A DNA stretch of 8,973 nt from an uncultured Lachnospiraceae bacterium (lineage in GTDB: Bacteria; Bacillota; Clostridia; Lachnospirales; Lachnospiraceae), in assembly GCA_902473545.1 (NCBI GenBank), contig CABRSG010000085.1, forward strand, positions 1-8,973, given 5' to 3'. Both the position numbers and the translations under genes were made by a program. Each line of letters begins with the position of its first letter. Position 1 is the first letter of the stretch. The notes under the pieces were generated by a model that saw nothing but the letters and a program-made list of their open reading frames with translations, was not told where the DNA came from and made no database searches. Of this stretch, positions 1 through 6,469 are shown one piece after another.

Positions 1-56
1 TGAGCGACGTGAACAGTAACAGTGTTTCTGACGGCGGCACAGGGAGAATGTTATGA
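1..56 (+). CDS. 3' end of an upstream gene (partial, unknown product)
   Basis: Only the last 17 codons and the stop are visible, in the frame starting at base 3, ending S-D-G-G-T-G-R-M-L-stop. The other two plus-strand frames hit stops within the first 20 bases, so this is the only frame that can carry a coding end here. Its TGA (54-56) overlaps the ATG of the next gene (53-55) in the classic ATGA arrangement, which implies translational coupling and a shared transcript. The fragment is too short to name a product. The GGGAG at 42-46 that lies in it serves the downstream start. Confidence 0.5.
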   Translation, partial: SDVNSNSVSDGGTGRML

Positions 57-679
57 GATATTATATTGCGGACTCCCATTTTTTCCACGGAGCGCTGAAC
101 ACAAAGATGGATCATCGCGGTTTCGCGGATGTGGAAGAAATGAATGCATATATGTTGAAAAAGTGGAATGACAGGGTGCGGAAAAATGACGATGTGATCA
201 TTCTCGGCGATCTGTCCTGGGGAACGGCGGAGGAAACGAACGAGCTTTTAGAAAAGCTGAACGGTCGGCTGTTCCTCATCCAGGGAAATCACGACCGTTT
301 CCTGAAAAACAAGAAATACAACGCCGACCGGTTTGTGTGGATCAAGCCCTATGAGGAGCTGCGCGACAGCAAACGGAAGGTGGTGCTCTGCCACTATCCG
401 ATCATGTGCTACAACGGGCAATACCGCGTGGATTCCAAAGGGAATCCGCTGGTATATATGCTGCACGGGCATGTGCACGATACGATGGATCAGCGGCTGC
501 TGGAGCAGTTCTCTGACATCACACAAAATACTGTGCGCGAGGTGCAGGACGGCAGCGTCCGTCCGATTCCCTGCAATATCATAAATTGCTTTTGTAAATA
601 TTCGGACTACACGCCGCTCACACTCGACGAGTGGATCGCCTGTGACCGGGCGCGGCGTGCAGTGCCGGGCAGACAGTAG
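53..679 (+). CDS. Calcineurin-like metallophosphoesterase
   Basis: This is a 208-residue soluble protein of the MPP superfamily, which uses two metal ions to hydrolyse phosphomono- or phosphodiesters. All signature blocks are present in order: D7-x-H9-F-x-H12, G52-D53, G78-N-H-D81, H114 (in LCHYP) and G139-H-x-H142. It should therefore be catalytically intact. There is no signal peptide or membrane segment, so it is probably cytoplasmic. The start at 53 is supported by GGGAG at 42-46, six bases upstream, and by the ATGA overlap with the preceding gene. It converges on the ATP-grasp gene with only 20 bases between the two stop codons and no convincing terminator. The family is broad, covering nucleotide, nucleic-acid and protein substrates, so the substrate is unknown. 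Assignment to the superfamily is firm. Confidence 0.9.
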   Translation: MRYYIADSHFFHGALNTKMDHRGFADVEEMNAYMLKKWNDRVRKNDDVIILGDLSWGTAEETNELLEKLNGRLFLIQGNHDRFLKNKKYNADRFVWIKPYEELRDSKRKVVLCHYPIMCYNGQYRVDSKGNPLVYMLHGHVHDTMDQRLLEQFSDITQNTVREVQDGSVRPIPCNIINCFCKYSDYTPLTLDEWIACDRARRAVPGRQ

Positions 680-699
680 CTTTTGAAAGAAGGCGATTC

Positions 700-1896
700 T
701 TATTCATTGCACTTCAGAATATCGTTGTAGAACTCGTCCATCTCTTTGCGTGAATTGAACACGGCTACATACATTTGGTTGCCCATCGCGCCGGAGAGCA
801 CGTCGGGGATGCGCTCCATCATTTTCATGTTGTCTTTGTATTTTTCTGCGATGTCGACGTGGCTTAAGGCAAAATCCTTGCCGTCGCGTCTGCCTGCAAA
901 TGCGCAGTAGGCGTGCGTGCCGACCGGCATGGTGGAGCGGTCGAAGGCTATCATATCCGCCCAGATTTTGTATACGTCGGTGCTGTGGGCAAAGTCGATC
1001 ATATCCGGGGTGACGCCGCCGCTCGGACGCATGTTGACTTCGAGAGCCACCAGGTCGCCTTTTTTGCCCAGTCCTTCCTGGTCTTTCAGCAGGCGGAAAA
1101 ATTCAAAGTGTACAAAGCGGCTCTTTACACCGAAGCTCTTCACGGTAGCGCGCCCTGCCTCGCGGGTGTCGTCCGGGAGACTCTTTAAGATGTAAAAGAT
1201 GGAATTGTCATTTTTGTTGACAATATCCATGATAGACATCGGTGTGATATTGCCTGTCTCAAACATCGGCTGTCCGTGGGAGTCGATGATCGCGTCGTAG
1301 GAGTTCACTTCTCCATCCACAAATTCCTCCATAATATAGGAAGTATCCGGCCACTTCAGGGAAAAGAACTGCCCCATCTGGTCGGCATTTTCAATTTTGA
1401 AAGTGTGGGAAGCGCCGACGCCGTTATCCGGCTTTGCAACAACCGGATAATTTACCTGGGACGCAAATTCCAGACAGCCTGTCAGCGTATCCACCATGTG
1501 ATAACGCGCGGTGGGAATGCCTGCAGCGGCATAGTAGGCTTTCATTTGTGACTTAAACTTTATGTGAGGAATATCGGACGCCTGGAAGCCCGTGGTGATA
1601 TTAAAGTCCGTGCGCAGACGCGCGTCGCGCTCCAGCCAGTATTCGTTGTTGGATTCCAGCCAGTCGATGCGCCCGTGCTTGTAGATGAGAAATGCAACGG
1701 CGCGGTATACCTCGTCGTCATTCTCCAGGTTGCTCACCTTGTAGTATTCGTTCAGGCTGTCCTTCAGATCGGCCGTCAGCTCGTCGTAGGGCTGGTCCCC
1801 GATACCGAGCACATTCATGCCGTTTTTCTTCAGCTCGCGGCAGAACATCCAATAGTTTGCCGGGAAGTTTGGTGAAATAAAGATAATGTTTTTCAT
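700..1896 (-). CDS. ATP-grasp domain protein (carboxylate-amine/thiol ligase type)
   Basis: This is a 398-residue cytoplasmic protein. Residues 1-110 begin MKNIIFISPNFP and look like the Rossmann-like pre-ATP-grasp domain. The ATP-grasp fold follows: YPVVAKPD with K155, a glycine-rich loop GVGASHT (159-165), the hinge YIMEEFVDGE (about 187-196), and a metal-binding end ALEVNMRPSGG with E286, N288 and R290. ATP-grasp ligases activate a carboxylate as an acyl phosphate and join it to an amine or thiol. The best guess is therefore amide-bond formation on a small metabolite or peptide, but the substrate is not readable. Similar proteins are often annotated as carbamoyl-phosphate-synthase-like, although the length and single ATP-grasp unit rule out a true CarB. 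It is the last gene of the esterase operon, 41 bases after the preceding stop, with a strong GAGGGAGGA Shine-Dalgarno six bases before its ATG. Confidence 0.85.
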   Translation of the reverse strand: MKNIIFISPNFPANYWMFCRELKKNGMNVLGIGDQPYDELTADLKDSLNEYYKVSNLENDDEVYRAVAFLIYKHGRIDWLESNNEYWLERDARLRTDFNITTGFQASDIPHIKFKSQMKAYYAAAGIPTARYHMVDTLTGCLEFASQVNYPVVAKPDNGVGASHTFKIENADQMGQFFSLKWPDTSYIMEEFVDGEVNSYDAIIDSHGQPMFETGNITPMSIMDIVNKNDNSIFYILKSLPDDTREAGRATVKSFGVKSRFVHFEFFRLLKDQEGLGKKGDLVALEVNMRPSGGVTPDMIDFAHSTDVYKIWADMIAFDRSTMPVGTHAYCAFAGRRDGKDFALSHVDIAEKYKDNMKMMERIPDVLSGAMGNQMYVAVFNSRKEMDEFYNDILKCNE

Positions 1897-1937
1897 AATG
1901 TGTCCTCCCTCAATTTTTATCTGAGAAATAGATTATT

Positions 1938-2687
1938 TTATAGCAGATGCGGAACAAAATATTCCACCTGGCGGTACCACCAGTACCAGTCGTGGGAGCA
2001 GTCGAAGCCCCAGTAATCTACCCAGGCATCAATGCCCTTGCTCTTTAGAATGCCGTCCAGTTCGCGGGTGGAATCCGGCAGCTCCCACGGTCCCTGCCCC
2101 ACGCAGAGGATAGCTTTCTTTTGGTTATACAACGCAATGTACGGGTGGTCTGCCGGCATGTTTGCCAGGTAGTGAACCGGTGAATTGTTGTAGACCAGAT
2201 CATCCATATAGGAACCGAATCCGTATGCGGCGGTGTAAATGCCGCTCAGCGCGAGCAGTCCGTCGAACAGATCGGGGCGGCGAAAATAGAGATTTGCCGC
2301 GTGGGTAGCGCCAAGGCTGCAGCCAAAGACAATGACGTCGGGATAGCCCCTCCAGCCGTTGCGCTCATTTACCATATTGCGCATGAATGGAACCATTTCG
2401 TCGGTGATATATGTAATCCACTGTTCATAACGGCAGATGCGCCAGCGGGGATCGCCCTGGCTGTTGGACCAGGTCTCCCCGTCGACGGTGTCGATGGAAA
2501 AGACCATGACCTTGCCTGCGTCGATAAACGGTGCCCAGACGTCGATCATTTTAAAGTTTTCGAAGTCAAAAAAGCGTCCGTCCTGGCAGGGGATAAAGAG
2601 GACAGGGCGTCCGGCGTGACCGTAGACTTTCCACTCCATGTCACGGTTTAATTTGTGACTGTACTGTTTGTAGTATTGGATTTCCAT
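1938..2687 (-). CDS. Alpha/beta-hydrolase esterase (second of operon)
   Basis: This is a 249-residue serine hydrolase of the putative-esterase (esterase D/PHB depolymerase-like) class. The nucleophile elbow is G122-C-S124-L-G126, preceded by the strand PDVIVF. The likely catalytic histidine is H232 in CSHDWYWWYRQ near the C-terminus, a typical place for it in this family. The acid may be D205, but this is uncertain. There is no signal peptide, so the substrate should be cytoplasmic. The ATG (2685-2687) directly abuts the TAA of the upstream esterase (2688-2690) with no spacer. Its Shine-Dalgarno (AGGACAGGA) lies inside the 3' end of that gene, so the two are almost certainly co-transcribed and probably translationally coupled. 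The two esterases share a fold but not close sequence, so they are not a recent tandem duplication. Confidence 0.85.
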   Translation of the reverse strand: MEIQYYKQYSHKLNRDMEWKVYGHAGRPVLFIPCQDGRFFDFENFKMIDVWAPFIDAGKVMVFSIDTVDGETWSNSQGDPRWRICRYEQWITYITDEMVPFMRNMVNERNGWRGYPDVIVFGCSLGATHAANLYFRRPDLFDGLLALSGIYTAAYGFGSYMDDLVYNNSPVHYLANMPADHPYIALYNQKKAILCVGQGPWELPDSTRELDGILKSKGIDAWVDYWGFDCSHDWYWWYRQVEYFVPHLL

Positions 2688-3476
2688 TTATTCCTGTCCT
2701 TCCTTGCTGGTTTCAGGATATGTGATGGTGTTCATAAAGAACGGAATCTGCTTTTCCCAGCATGCTTCACAATGAGTTCCGCCCGGAACGATACGGCTTA
2801 CAAGCAATACGGAACGTTCGAGCAGGCGCGCGGCAACGTTTTTAAAGTGACGCTCCATGCCGGGGCGCATTTTCATCTCATGCTCTCCGTAATCCATGTA
2901 GACGATCGTATCCGGCAGAAGCTGCGCTTCGCGGATGAGTTTTTCCAGCTTGCCCGGCGCTACCCAGATAGACGGCGAGAGCGCCGCTGCGCGCGAGAAC
3001 GTCTGATTATATTCCATGACGGCATAAAGGCTCATCAGCCCGCCCATGGAGCTTCCGGCAATATAGGTGTGGTCGCGGTCCGGCAGCGTGCGGAACCGGC
3101 GGTCGATCTCCTGTTTAAAGGTATGTATCATCCATTCCATGGTCTGGTCGCCGTATCCGGTAATCTTTCCAAAGCCCGGTTCGGCAAAATTGTAAGGCGA
3201 ATATTCCTTCAGACGCCCATGATCCGGGCTGTGGTTGCATTCCACCGCGGCAATGATCATCTGGGTGCCGGTGGATTCCATATATTCCTTCATGCCCCAG
3301 CATTTTCCGTAGGTGGCGTCGGAATCAAAAAAGACATTGTGTCCGTCGAACATATATAAGACCGGATAACGCGTGTCCTCATTGCCGTTGTAGTAGGATT
3401 CCGGCAGGTAAATATAAGCGTTTCTCTCTTCATTTCCGGTAAGTATCGGAACGGTTACTTTCCATTTTTCTATCAT
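2688..3476 (-). CDS. Alpha/beta-hydrolase esterase (Fes/IroE-like family, first of operon)
   Basis: This 262-residue protein belongs to the putative-esterase family that includes enterochelin esterases and esterase D. The nucleophile motif is G141-S-S143-M-G145-G, giving Ser143. D195 or E198 in YMDYGEHE is the probable acid, and H235 in GGTHCEACW is the catalytic histidine within the family's usual GGxHxExxW signature. An early YMFDGHNVFF (41-50) is the typical oxyanion-side strand. There is no signal peptide, so it is cytoplasmic. The start at 3476 is backed by AGGGAGG (3484-3490) seven bases upstream. It is the first gene of a three-gene operon with another esterase and an ATP-grasp ligase. 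No siderophore uptake or synthesis genes lie nearby, so the resemblance to Fes does not prove a siderophore role. Ester, peptide-ester or acyl-sugar hydrolysis is equally possible. Confidence 0.87.
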   Translation of the reverse strand: MIEKWKVTVPILTGNEERNAYIYLPESYYNGNEDTRYPVLYMFDGHNVFFDSDATYGKCWGMKEYMESTGTQMIIAAVECNHSPDHGRLKEYSPYNFAEPGFGKITGYGDQTMEWMIHTFKQEIDRRFRTLPDRDHTYIAGSSMGGLMSLYAVMEYNQTFSRAAALSPSIWVAPGKLEKLIREAQLLPDTIVYMDYGEHEMKMRPGMERHFKNVAARLLERSVLLVSRIVPGGTHCEACWEKQIPFFMNTITYPETSKEGQE

Positions 3477-3508
3477 AGTCTGACCTCCCTGTTAAAAAGT
3501 GCCTTTCA

Positions 3509-3567
3509 GCAACGGGGTGCTGCACCCGTTGCCGGCGGGTTAAAGCAGCTTTAGATGCTTCAACCGC
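3509..3567 (-). promoter_or_regulatory. Structured 5' leader of the esterase/ATP-grasp operon
   Basis: Between the predicted transcription start (about 3587) and the first Shine-Dalgarno, the minus-strand leader can form two hairpins. The near one pairs 3509-3516 with 3525-3532, a perfect 8 bp stem GCAACGGG/CCCGTTGC with an 8 nt loop. The upstream one pairs 3535-3541 with 3562-3567 with one bulge, and has an inner AAGC/GCTT pairing. I do not recognise a known riboswitch, and no T-box motif is visible. The near hairpin has a TTTTT run ten bases after it, not adjacent, so it is not a clean terminator. Confidence 0.4.
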
Positions 3568-3593
3568 ACAGGTAGAAATGTATCTTATGAGTA

Positions 3594-3622
3594 AATATAG
3601 CACAAACAGCAAAAAACCGCAA
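3594..3622 (-). promoter_or_regulatory. Sigma-A promoter of the esterase/ATP-grasp operon
   Basis: Read on the minus strand, a -35 box TTGCGG (3622-3617) is followed by exactly 17 bases and then a -10 box TATATT (3599-3594). TG at the extended -10 position precedes the -10 box. Transcription should begin near 3587, giving a leader of about 110 nt before the esterase start at 3476. Confidence 0.65.
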
Positions 3623-3650
3623 CCGCTTCGGGAATTACGCCGGGAGCGGT
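3622..3650. repeat. Inverted repeat between the divergent promoters
   Basis: ACCGCT (3622-3627) is repeated inverted as AGCGGT (3645-3650), with a partial inner CGG/CCG pairing. It touches the -35 box of the minus-strand promoter and lies 32 bases upstream of the -35 box of the plus-strand promoter. It could be an operator controlling one or both genes. A TTTTTT run lies five bases beyond the stem on the minus strand, so a relic terminator is an alternative reading. Confidence 0.35.
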
Positions 3651-3681
3651 GAAAATATTTTTAAGAAATATAAATTTCTTC

Positions 3682-3710
3682 TTGTAAAATGGAAAAGGAT
3701 TTGTTATAAT
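3682..3710 (+). promoter_or_regulatory. Sigma-A promoter of the D,D-carboxypeptidase gene
   Basis: A -35 box TTGTAA (3682-3687), a 17-base spacer and a perfect -10 box TATAAT (3705-3710) are present, with TG in the extended -10 position. Transcription should start near 3717, leaving a short leader of about 33 nt before the ATG. Confidence 0.8.
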
Positions 3711-3749
3711 ATGTGATGTAATTTTTGAAAATGCGAATCTGGGAGATAA

Positions 3750-5552
3750 ATGATGAAAAAGGGGAAAAATTTTCTGCCGCTGCTTTTGTCTTTTCTGCTG
3801 ATTTTCAGTATGTTTCCGCTGTATAGCTTGGCGGAGGATTCCGCAGGGGAGGAATATGCTGAGGAAACGGAAGCAGAAACGGAGCATCTGGCGGCTTACT
3901 ATGAAGAAATCCAGTCAAACAATATCCCGAACTGGCCGCAGGGAGATGCGGTAAATGCAGAGACAGCTATTTTGATGGACGCCGATACCGGAGCGATTCT
4001 CTATGCGAAGAGTATTGAGAAGCAGGAGTATCCGGCGAGTATCACAAAAATCATGACGGCACTTATTGCATTAGAGAAGGGAAATTTAGGTGATGTTGTT
4101 AAATTTTCTGAGAATGCGGTTTACAGCATCGAATACGGAAGCTCTCATCTTGGGCTGACTGCCGGTGAGGAGCTGACGCTGGAGCAGTGTCTGTACGGAA
4201 TCATACTCGCTTCAGCGAACGAGATTTCCAATGCTGTTGCGGAGCATATCGGCGGAGATATCGAAACCTATGTTGGTATGATGAATGAGAGGGCGGCGGA
4301 GCTTGGCTGTACCCATACACATTTTGTAAATGTGCACGGACTTCACGACGAGAATCATTATACGTGTGCGAAGGACATGGCGCTGATCATGCAGGCGGCG
4401 CTGAAAAACGAGAAATTCCGTGAAATCATAGGAACCGTCGAATACAATTACCCGGAGACAAACCTGGTAGATGAGGTAAGGTACTTTATCAATCATCACA
4501 AAATGATTTCCGAGGAAGGAATGCTGTACGACGGCTGTATCGGCGGCAAGAACGGCTATACCGACGACGCCTGGAATACGCTGGTCACAGCGGCGGAGCG
4601 CGATGGGATGACGATCATCAGCGTGGTGCTGCGATGCCCCGGACAATATGTCTCATATGACGACACGAAGGTGCTGCTCGATTATGGATTTGCCAATTTC
4701 CACGATGAGCAGATTGCCAATACGGGGGGCGCGGGGCTGGAGATTACCGGCATTGAGGACGCTGCTGAGCAGGAGAGAATTAAGAGTGCGGACTTTTCCG
4801 AAGCGCCGTTTGAGATGGCAGCGGAGACGAAGGTCACGCTTCCGGCGGGCGTGGAGGCTTCCGCATTGAAAAAGACTATGGATTTTGACACAGGTACACT
4901 GTCCTATTCGTATGAAGGACAGGTTCTCGGAAGCGTTCCGTTCACGTACACCGGGCAATGGGAGACAGAAGCGCCTACCGAGGCTTTGACAGAAGCAGTC
5001 ACCGAGACGGAAGCTGCTAAGGAATCCGGCGGAGTGGCCGGCGCAGTTGGCGGCGTTCTGGGAACGATCGCAGGCGGGGCGCTGATGCTCTACGGAAAAA
5101 TGGATGCGTTTATTGAAGAAAATACGGTGATCGCTGCGATCATCGGAGCAATTCTTCTGCTGATTTTTGTACCGCTTCTTCTGGTTGCCGTAAACCGCAA
5201 GCGGAAATATATGAAAATTATGGAGCTGCGCGAAGAAGATCTGAAGATTCGCCAAATGCTGGAAGAAGAGATTGAGCGCAAATCTGCAGCCCAGGTGGAG
5301 GCGGAGCTTCGCGCAGAGCAGCTTCGGCAGGAACTTGCAGAAGAAAAAGAGAAGCGCCGTCAGCAGGAAAAAGAGCTGGAGGAACTGGAAAATAGCACGA
5401 ATTTTTATTTTGATGAGGAGAGCGACGGCGAAAAACAGGAAGAGACCCTGCAGGAAGCTTCCGGTCAGAAGTCACAGAAGAGTTTTGATGAAGAATCGGA
5501 GGATGAGTATATCGAGGTTTCGCTGGAGGATGACGGCGAATCGCTGGATTAG
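3750..5552 (+). CDS. D-alanyl-D-alanine carboxypeptidase with C-terminal membrane helix and coiled-coil tail
   Basis: This is a 600-residue secreted, membrane-anchored penicillin-binding protein of the PBP5/DacF (S11) family. It removes the terminal D-Ala from peptidoglycan stem peptides. A signal peptide spans about residues 1-28 (basic start, LPLLLSFLLIFS core, cleavage after YSLA). Catalytic motifs are S97-I-T-K100 and S155-A-N157. The third motif reads K267-N-G269 in place of the usual K-T-G. A TEA-rich linker (about 406-427) and a glycine-rich stretch lead to a strong membrane helix (about 457-481), then a basic NRKRK stop-transfer, a Glu/Lys/Arg coiled coil (about 486-548) and an acidic tail to 600. 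Typical PBP5 proteins are near 400 residues and end in an amphipathic helix, so the last 120 residues are extra. There are two adjacent ATGs: the second (3753) sits seven bases after GGAG (3742-3745) and may be the real start. Confidence 0.92.
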   Translation: MMKKGKNFLPLLLSFLLIFSMFPLYSLAEDSAGEEYAEETEAETEHLAAYYEEIQSNNIPNWPQGDAVNAETAILMDADTGAILYAKSIEKQEYPASITKIMTALIALEKGNLGDVVKFSENAVYSIEYGSSHLGLTAGEELTLEQCLYGIILASANEISNAVAEHIGGDIETYVGMMNERAAELGCTHTHFVNVHGLHDENHYTCAKDMALIMQAALKNEKFREIIGTVEYNYPETNLVDEVRYFINHHKMISEEGMLYDGCIGGKNGYTDDAWNTLVTAAERDGMTIISVVLRCPGQYVSYDDTKVLLDYGFANFHDEQIANTGGAGLEITGIEDAAEQERIKSADFSEAPFEMAAETKVTLPAGVEASALKKTMDFDTGTLSYSYEGQVLGSVPFTYTGQWETEAPTEALTEAVTETEAAKESGGVAGAVGGVLGTIAGGALMLYGKMDAFIEENTVIAAIIGAILLLIFVPLLLVAVNRKRKYMKIMELREEDLKIRQMLEEEIERKSAAQVEAELRAEQLRQELAEEKEKRRQQEKELEELENSTNFYFDEESDGEKQEETLQEASGQKSQKSFDEESEDEYIEVSLEDDGESLD

Positions 5553-5583
5553 TCAAATCAAGCATAAAAGCTTAAATAATTAA

Positions 5584-5592
5584 AAAGGGAGG
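5584..5592 (+). promoter_or_regulatory. Ribosome binding site of the recombinase-like gene
   Basis: AAAGGGAGG lies seven bases before the ATG at 5600 in the 47-base gap after the carboxypeptidase stop. I see no promoter or terminator in this gap, so the gene is probably expressed by read-through from the promoter at 3682-3710. Confidence 0.7.
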
Positions 5593-5599
5593 AAAAACA

Positions 5600-6337
5600 A
5601 TGAATTGGGTATCACCGATCAAAGACGAGGAGACACTGAAGAAATTTAAAGAGGCATTGCGAGAGGTGGATGACAAATACTACATTTTGTTTGAAATCGG
5701 CGTAGGAACCGGAATGCAGCTCCAGGAGATTTTGAAATTTAAAAATAAAGATATCCGCGGCAAGGATAAGATTGAGGCGTCCATCGGAACGAAGAATATC
5801 AAACGTACCTTCACCATTCCGAAGGATCTAAAGGAAATCATCAATAATTATACGGAAGGAAAGGATGCGGACGCATATTTGATCCAGGGGCACGCAAGCT
5901 CCTCTGCACCGCTTTCCAGAGAACAGGCGTACCGCGTATTTAAGAGTGTCGGCAAGGAAATGGGACTGAATTCCATCGGCGCGCAGACTATGCGCAAGAC
6001 CTTCGCATGGAGATATTACAAGAGCACAAACGATATTTACTATCTGCAGAACCTGCTCAACCATGCGTCGCCGTCCATCACCTACCGCTACATCGGTGAG
6101 AAGCCGAATGTAGAGGTCGTTCTCAAAAAGATGACGCCGGAGGAAAATGAGAGAAGCCGTTACATGCTTTACAAAGACGGAAACGGAAAGAAGCGTATGA
6201 AAGCGATCGTGGATCTGTTCAAGGGGCTGGAGGCAGAGCTGGACAATCCGACAAACAACGATGCTTTCTACGGAAAGCTTGACTGCCTGCTCACAGAAGT
6301 AGAACAGCTTGTTGATAATTTCAAGAGCACAAAATAA
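5600..6337 (+). CDS. Degenerate tyrosine recombinase/integrase-like protein
   Basis: This is a 245-residue protein. Residues about 20-170 match the catalytic fold of small phage-type tyrosine recombinases that lack the N-terminal core-binding domain: VGTGMQLQEILKF (35-47), GAQTMRKTFAWRYY (127-140) and LLNHASPSITYRYIG (152-166). Active enzymes have Arg in the first block (GLRxxE) and His in the second (HxLRxTF). Here both appear as Gln (Q40 and Q129). Arg132, His155 and a tyrosine (Y162 or Y164) remain. Loss of two catalytic residues suggests that it binds DNA without recombining, or is decaying. However, the frame is fully intact, and a charged extension of about 65 residues (180-245) has been added. 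No partner excisionase, attachment repeat or phage gene is nearby. It follows the carboxypeptidase by 47 bases on the same strand and probably shares its transcript. Confidence 0.75.
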   Translation: MNWVSPIKDEETLKKFKEALREVDDKYYILFEIGVGTGMQLQEILKFKNKDIRGKDKIEASIGTKNIKRTFTIPKDLKEIINNYTEGKDADAYLIQGHASSSAPLSREQAYRVFKSVGKEMGLNSIGAQTMRKTFAWRYYKSTNDIYYLQNLLNHASPSITYRYIGEKPNVEVVLKKMTPEENERSRYMLYKDGNGKKRMKAIVDLFKGLEAELDNPTNNDAFYGKLDCLLTEVEQLVDNFKSTK

Positions 6338-6346
6338 AAAGGGAGT

Positions 6347-6403
6347 AAAAACAGCCTCACGGTTTGCGTGTCTGAGAGGACGCGTAAGCGCGGGGCTGTT
6401 TTT
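6347..6403 (+). terminator. Terminator with a large structured loop after the recombinase-like gene
   Basis: AAAAACAGCC (6347-6356) pairs perfectly with GGCTGTTTTT (6394-6403), giving a 10 bp stem that ends in a U run, ten bases after the stop codon. The 37-base loop is much larger than usual. It can itself fold as GCGT/ACGC or as CGC-GTAA-GCG, which has a GNRA-type tetraloop. The two inner folds are mutually exclusive. Confidence 0.7.
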
Positions 6404-6424
6404 GTAAGCTGCCATGCATACGAC

Positions 6425-6448
6425 AAAAACGTCCGGTGGACGTTTTTT
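6425..6448. terminator. Bidirectional intrinsic terminator between convergent genes
   Basis: AAAAACGTCC (6425-6434) pairs with GGACGTTTTT (6438-6447) around a 3-base loop, with A and T runs on opposite sides. This works in both directions: it backs up the previous terminator on the plus strand and ends the exonuclease transcript on the minus strand, 22 bases after that gene's stop. Confidence 0.85.
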
Positions 6449-6469
6449 AGTAAAAGGTTTGCCGGGGAT

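Noticed and set aside
687..701. AAGAA/TTCTT hairpin between the convergent metallophosphoesterase and ATP-grasp genes
   Set aside because: Only a 5 bp AT-rich stem without a clean T run, too weak to call a terminator.
2655..3359. 234-codon plus-strand open frame antisense to the first esterase
   Set aside because: It has no Shine-Dalgarno or recognisable motifs, and it mirrors a gene with a complete catalytic signature. It is a shadow frame.
3509..3532. Leader hairpin read as an intrinsic terminator or T-box
   Set aside because: The T run is ten bases away from the stem and no T-box consensus is visible.
3430..3887. Short minus-strand frames (3430-3612 and 3585-3887) across the divergent promoter region
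   Set aside because: They run through well-formed promoters and into the signal-peptide coding region, and have no family motifs.
4653..5255. 200-codon minus-strand open frame inside the carboxypeptidase gene
   Set aside because: No ribosome binding site and unnatural composition, opposite the confident secreted enzyme.
5600..6337. Recombinase-like gene as evidence of an integrated phage or genomic island
   Set aside because: No attachment-site repeats, excisionase, phage or conjugation genes flank it, and the key catalytic residues are missing.
5828..6415. 195-codon minus-strand open frame opposite the recombinase-like gene
   Set aside because: It would begin inside the plus-strand terminator, with no promoter or Shine-Dalgarno. 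It is a shadow.
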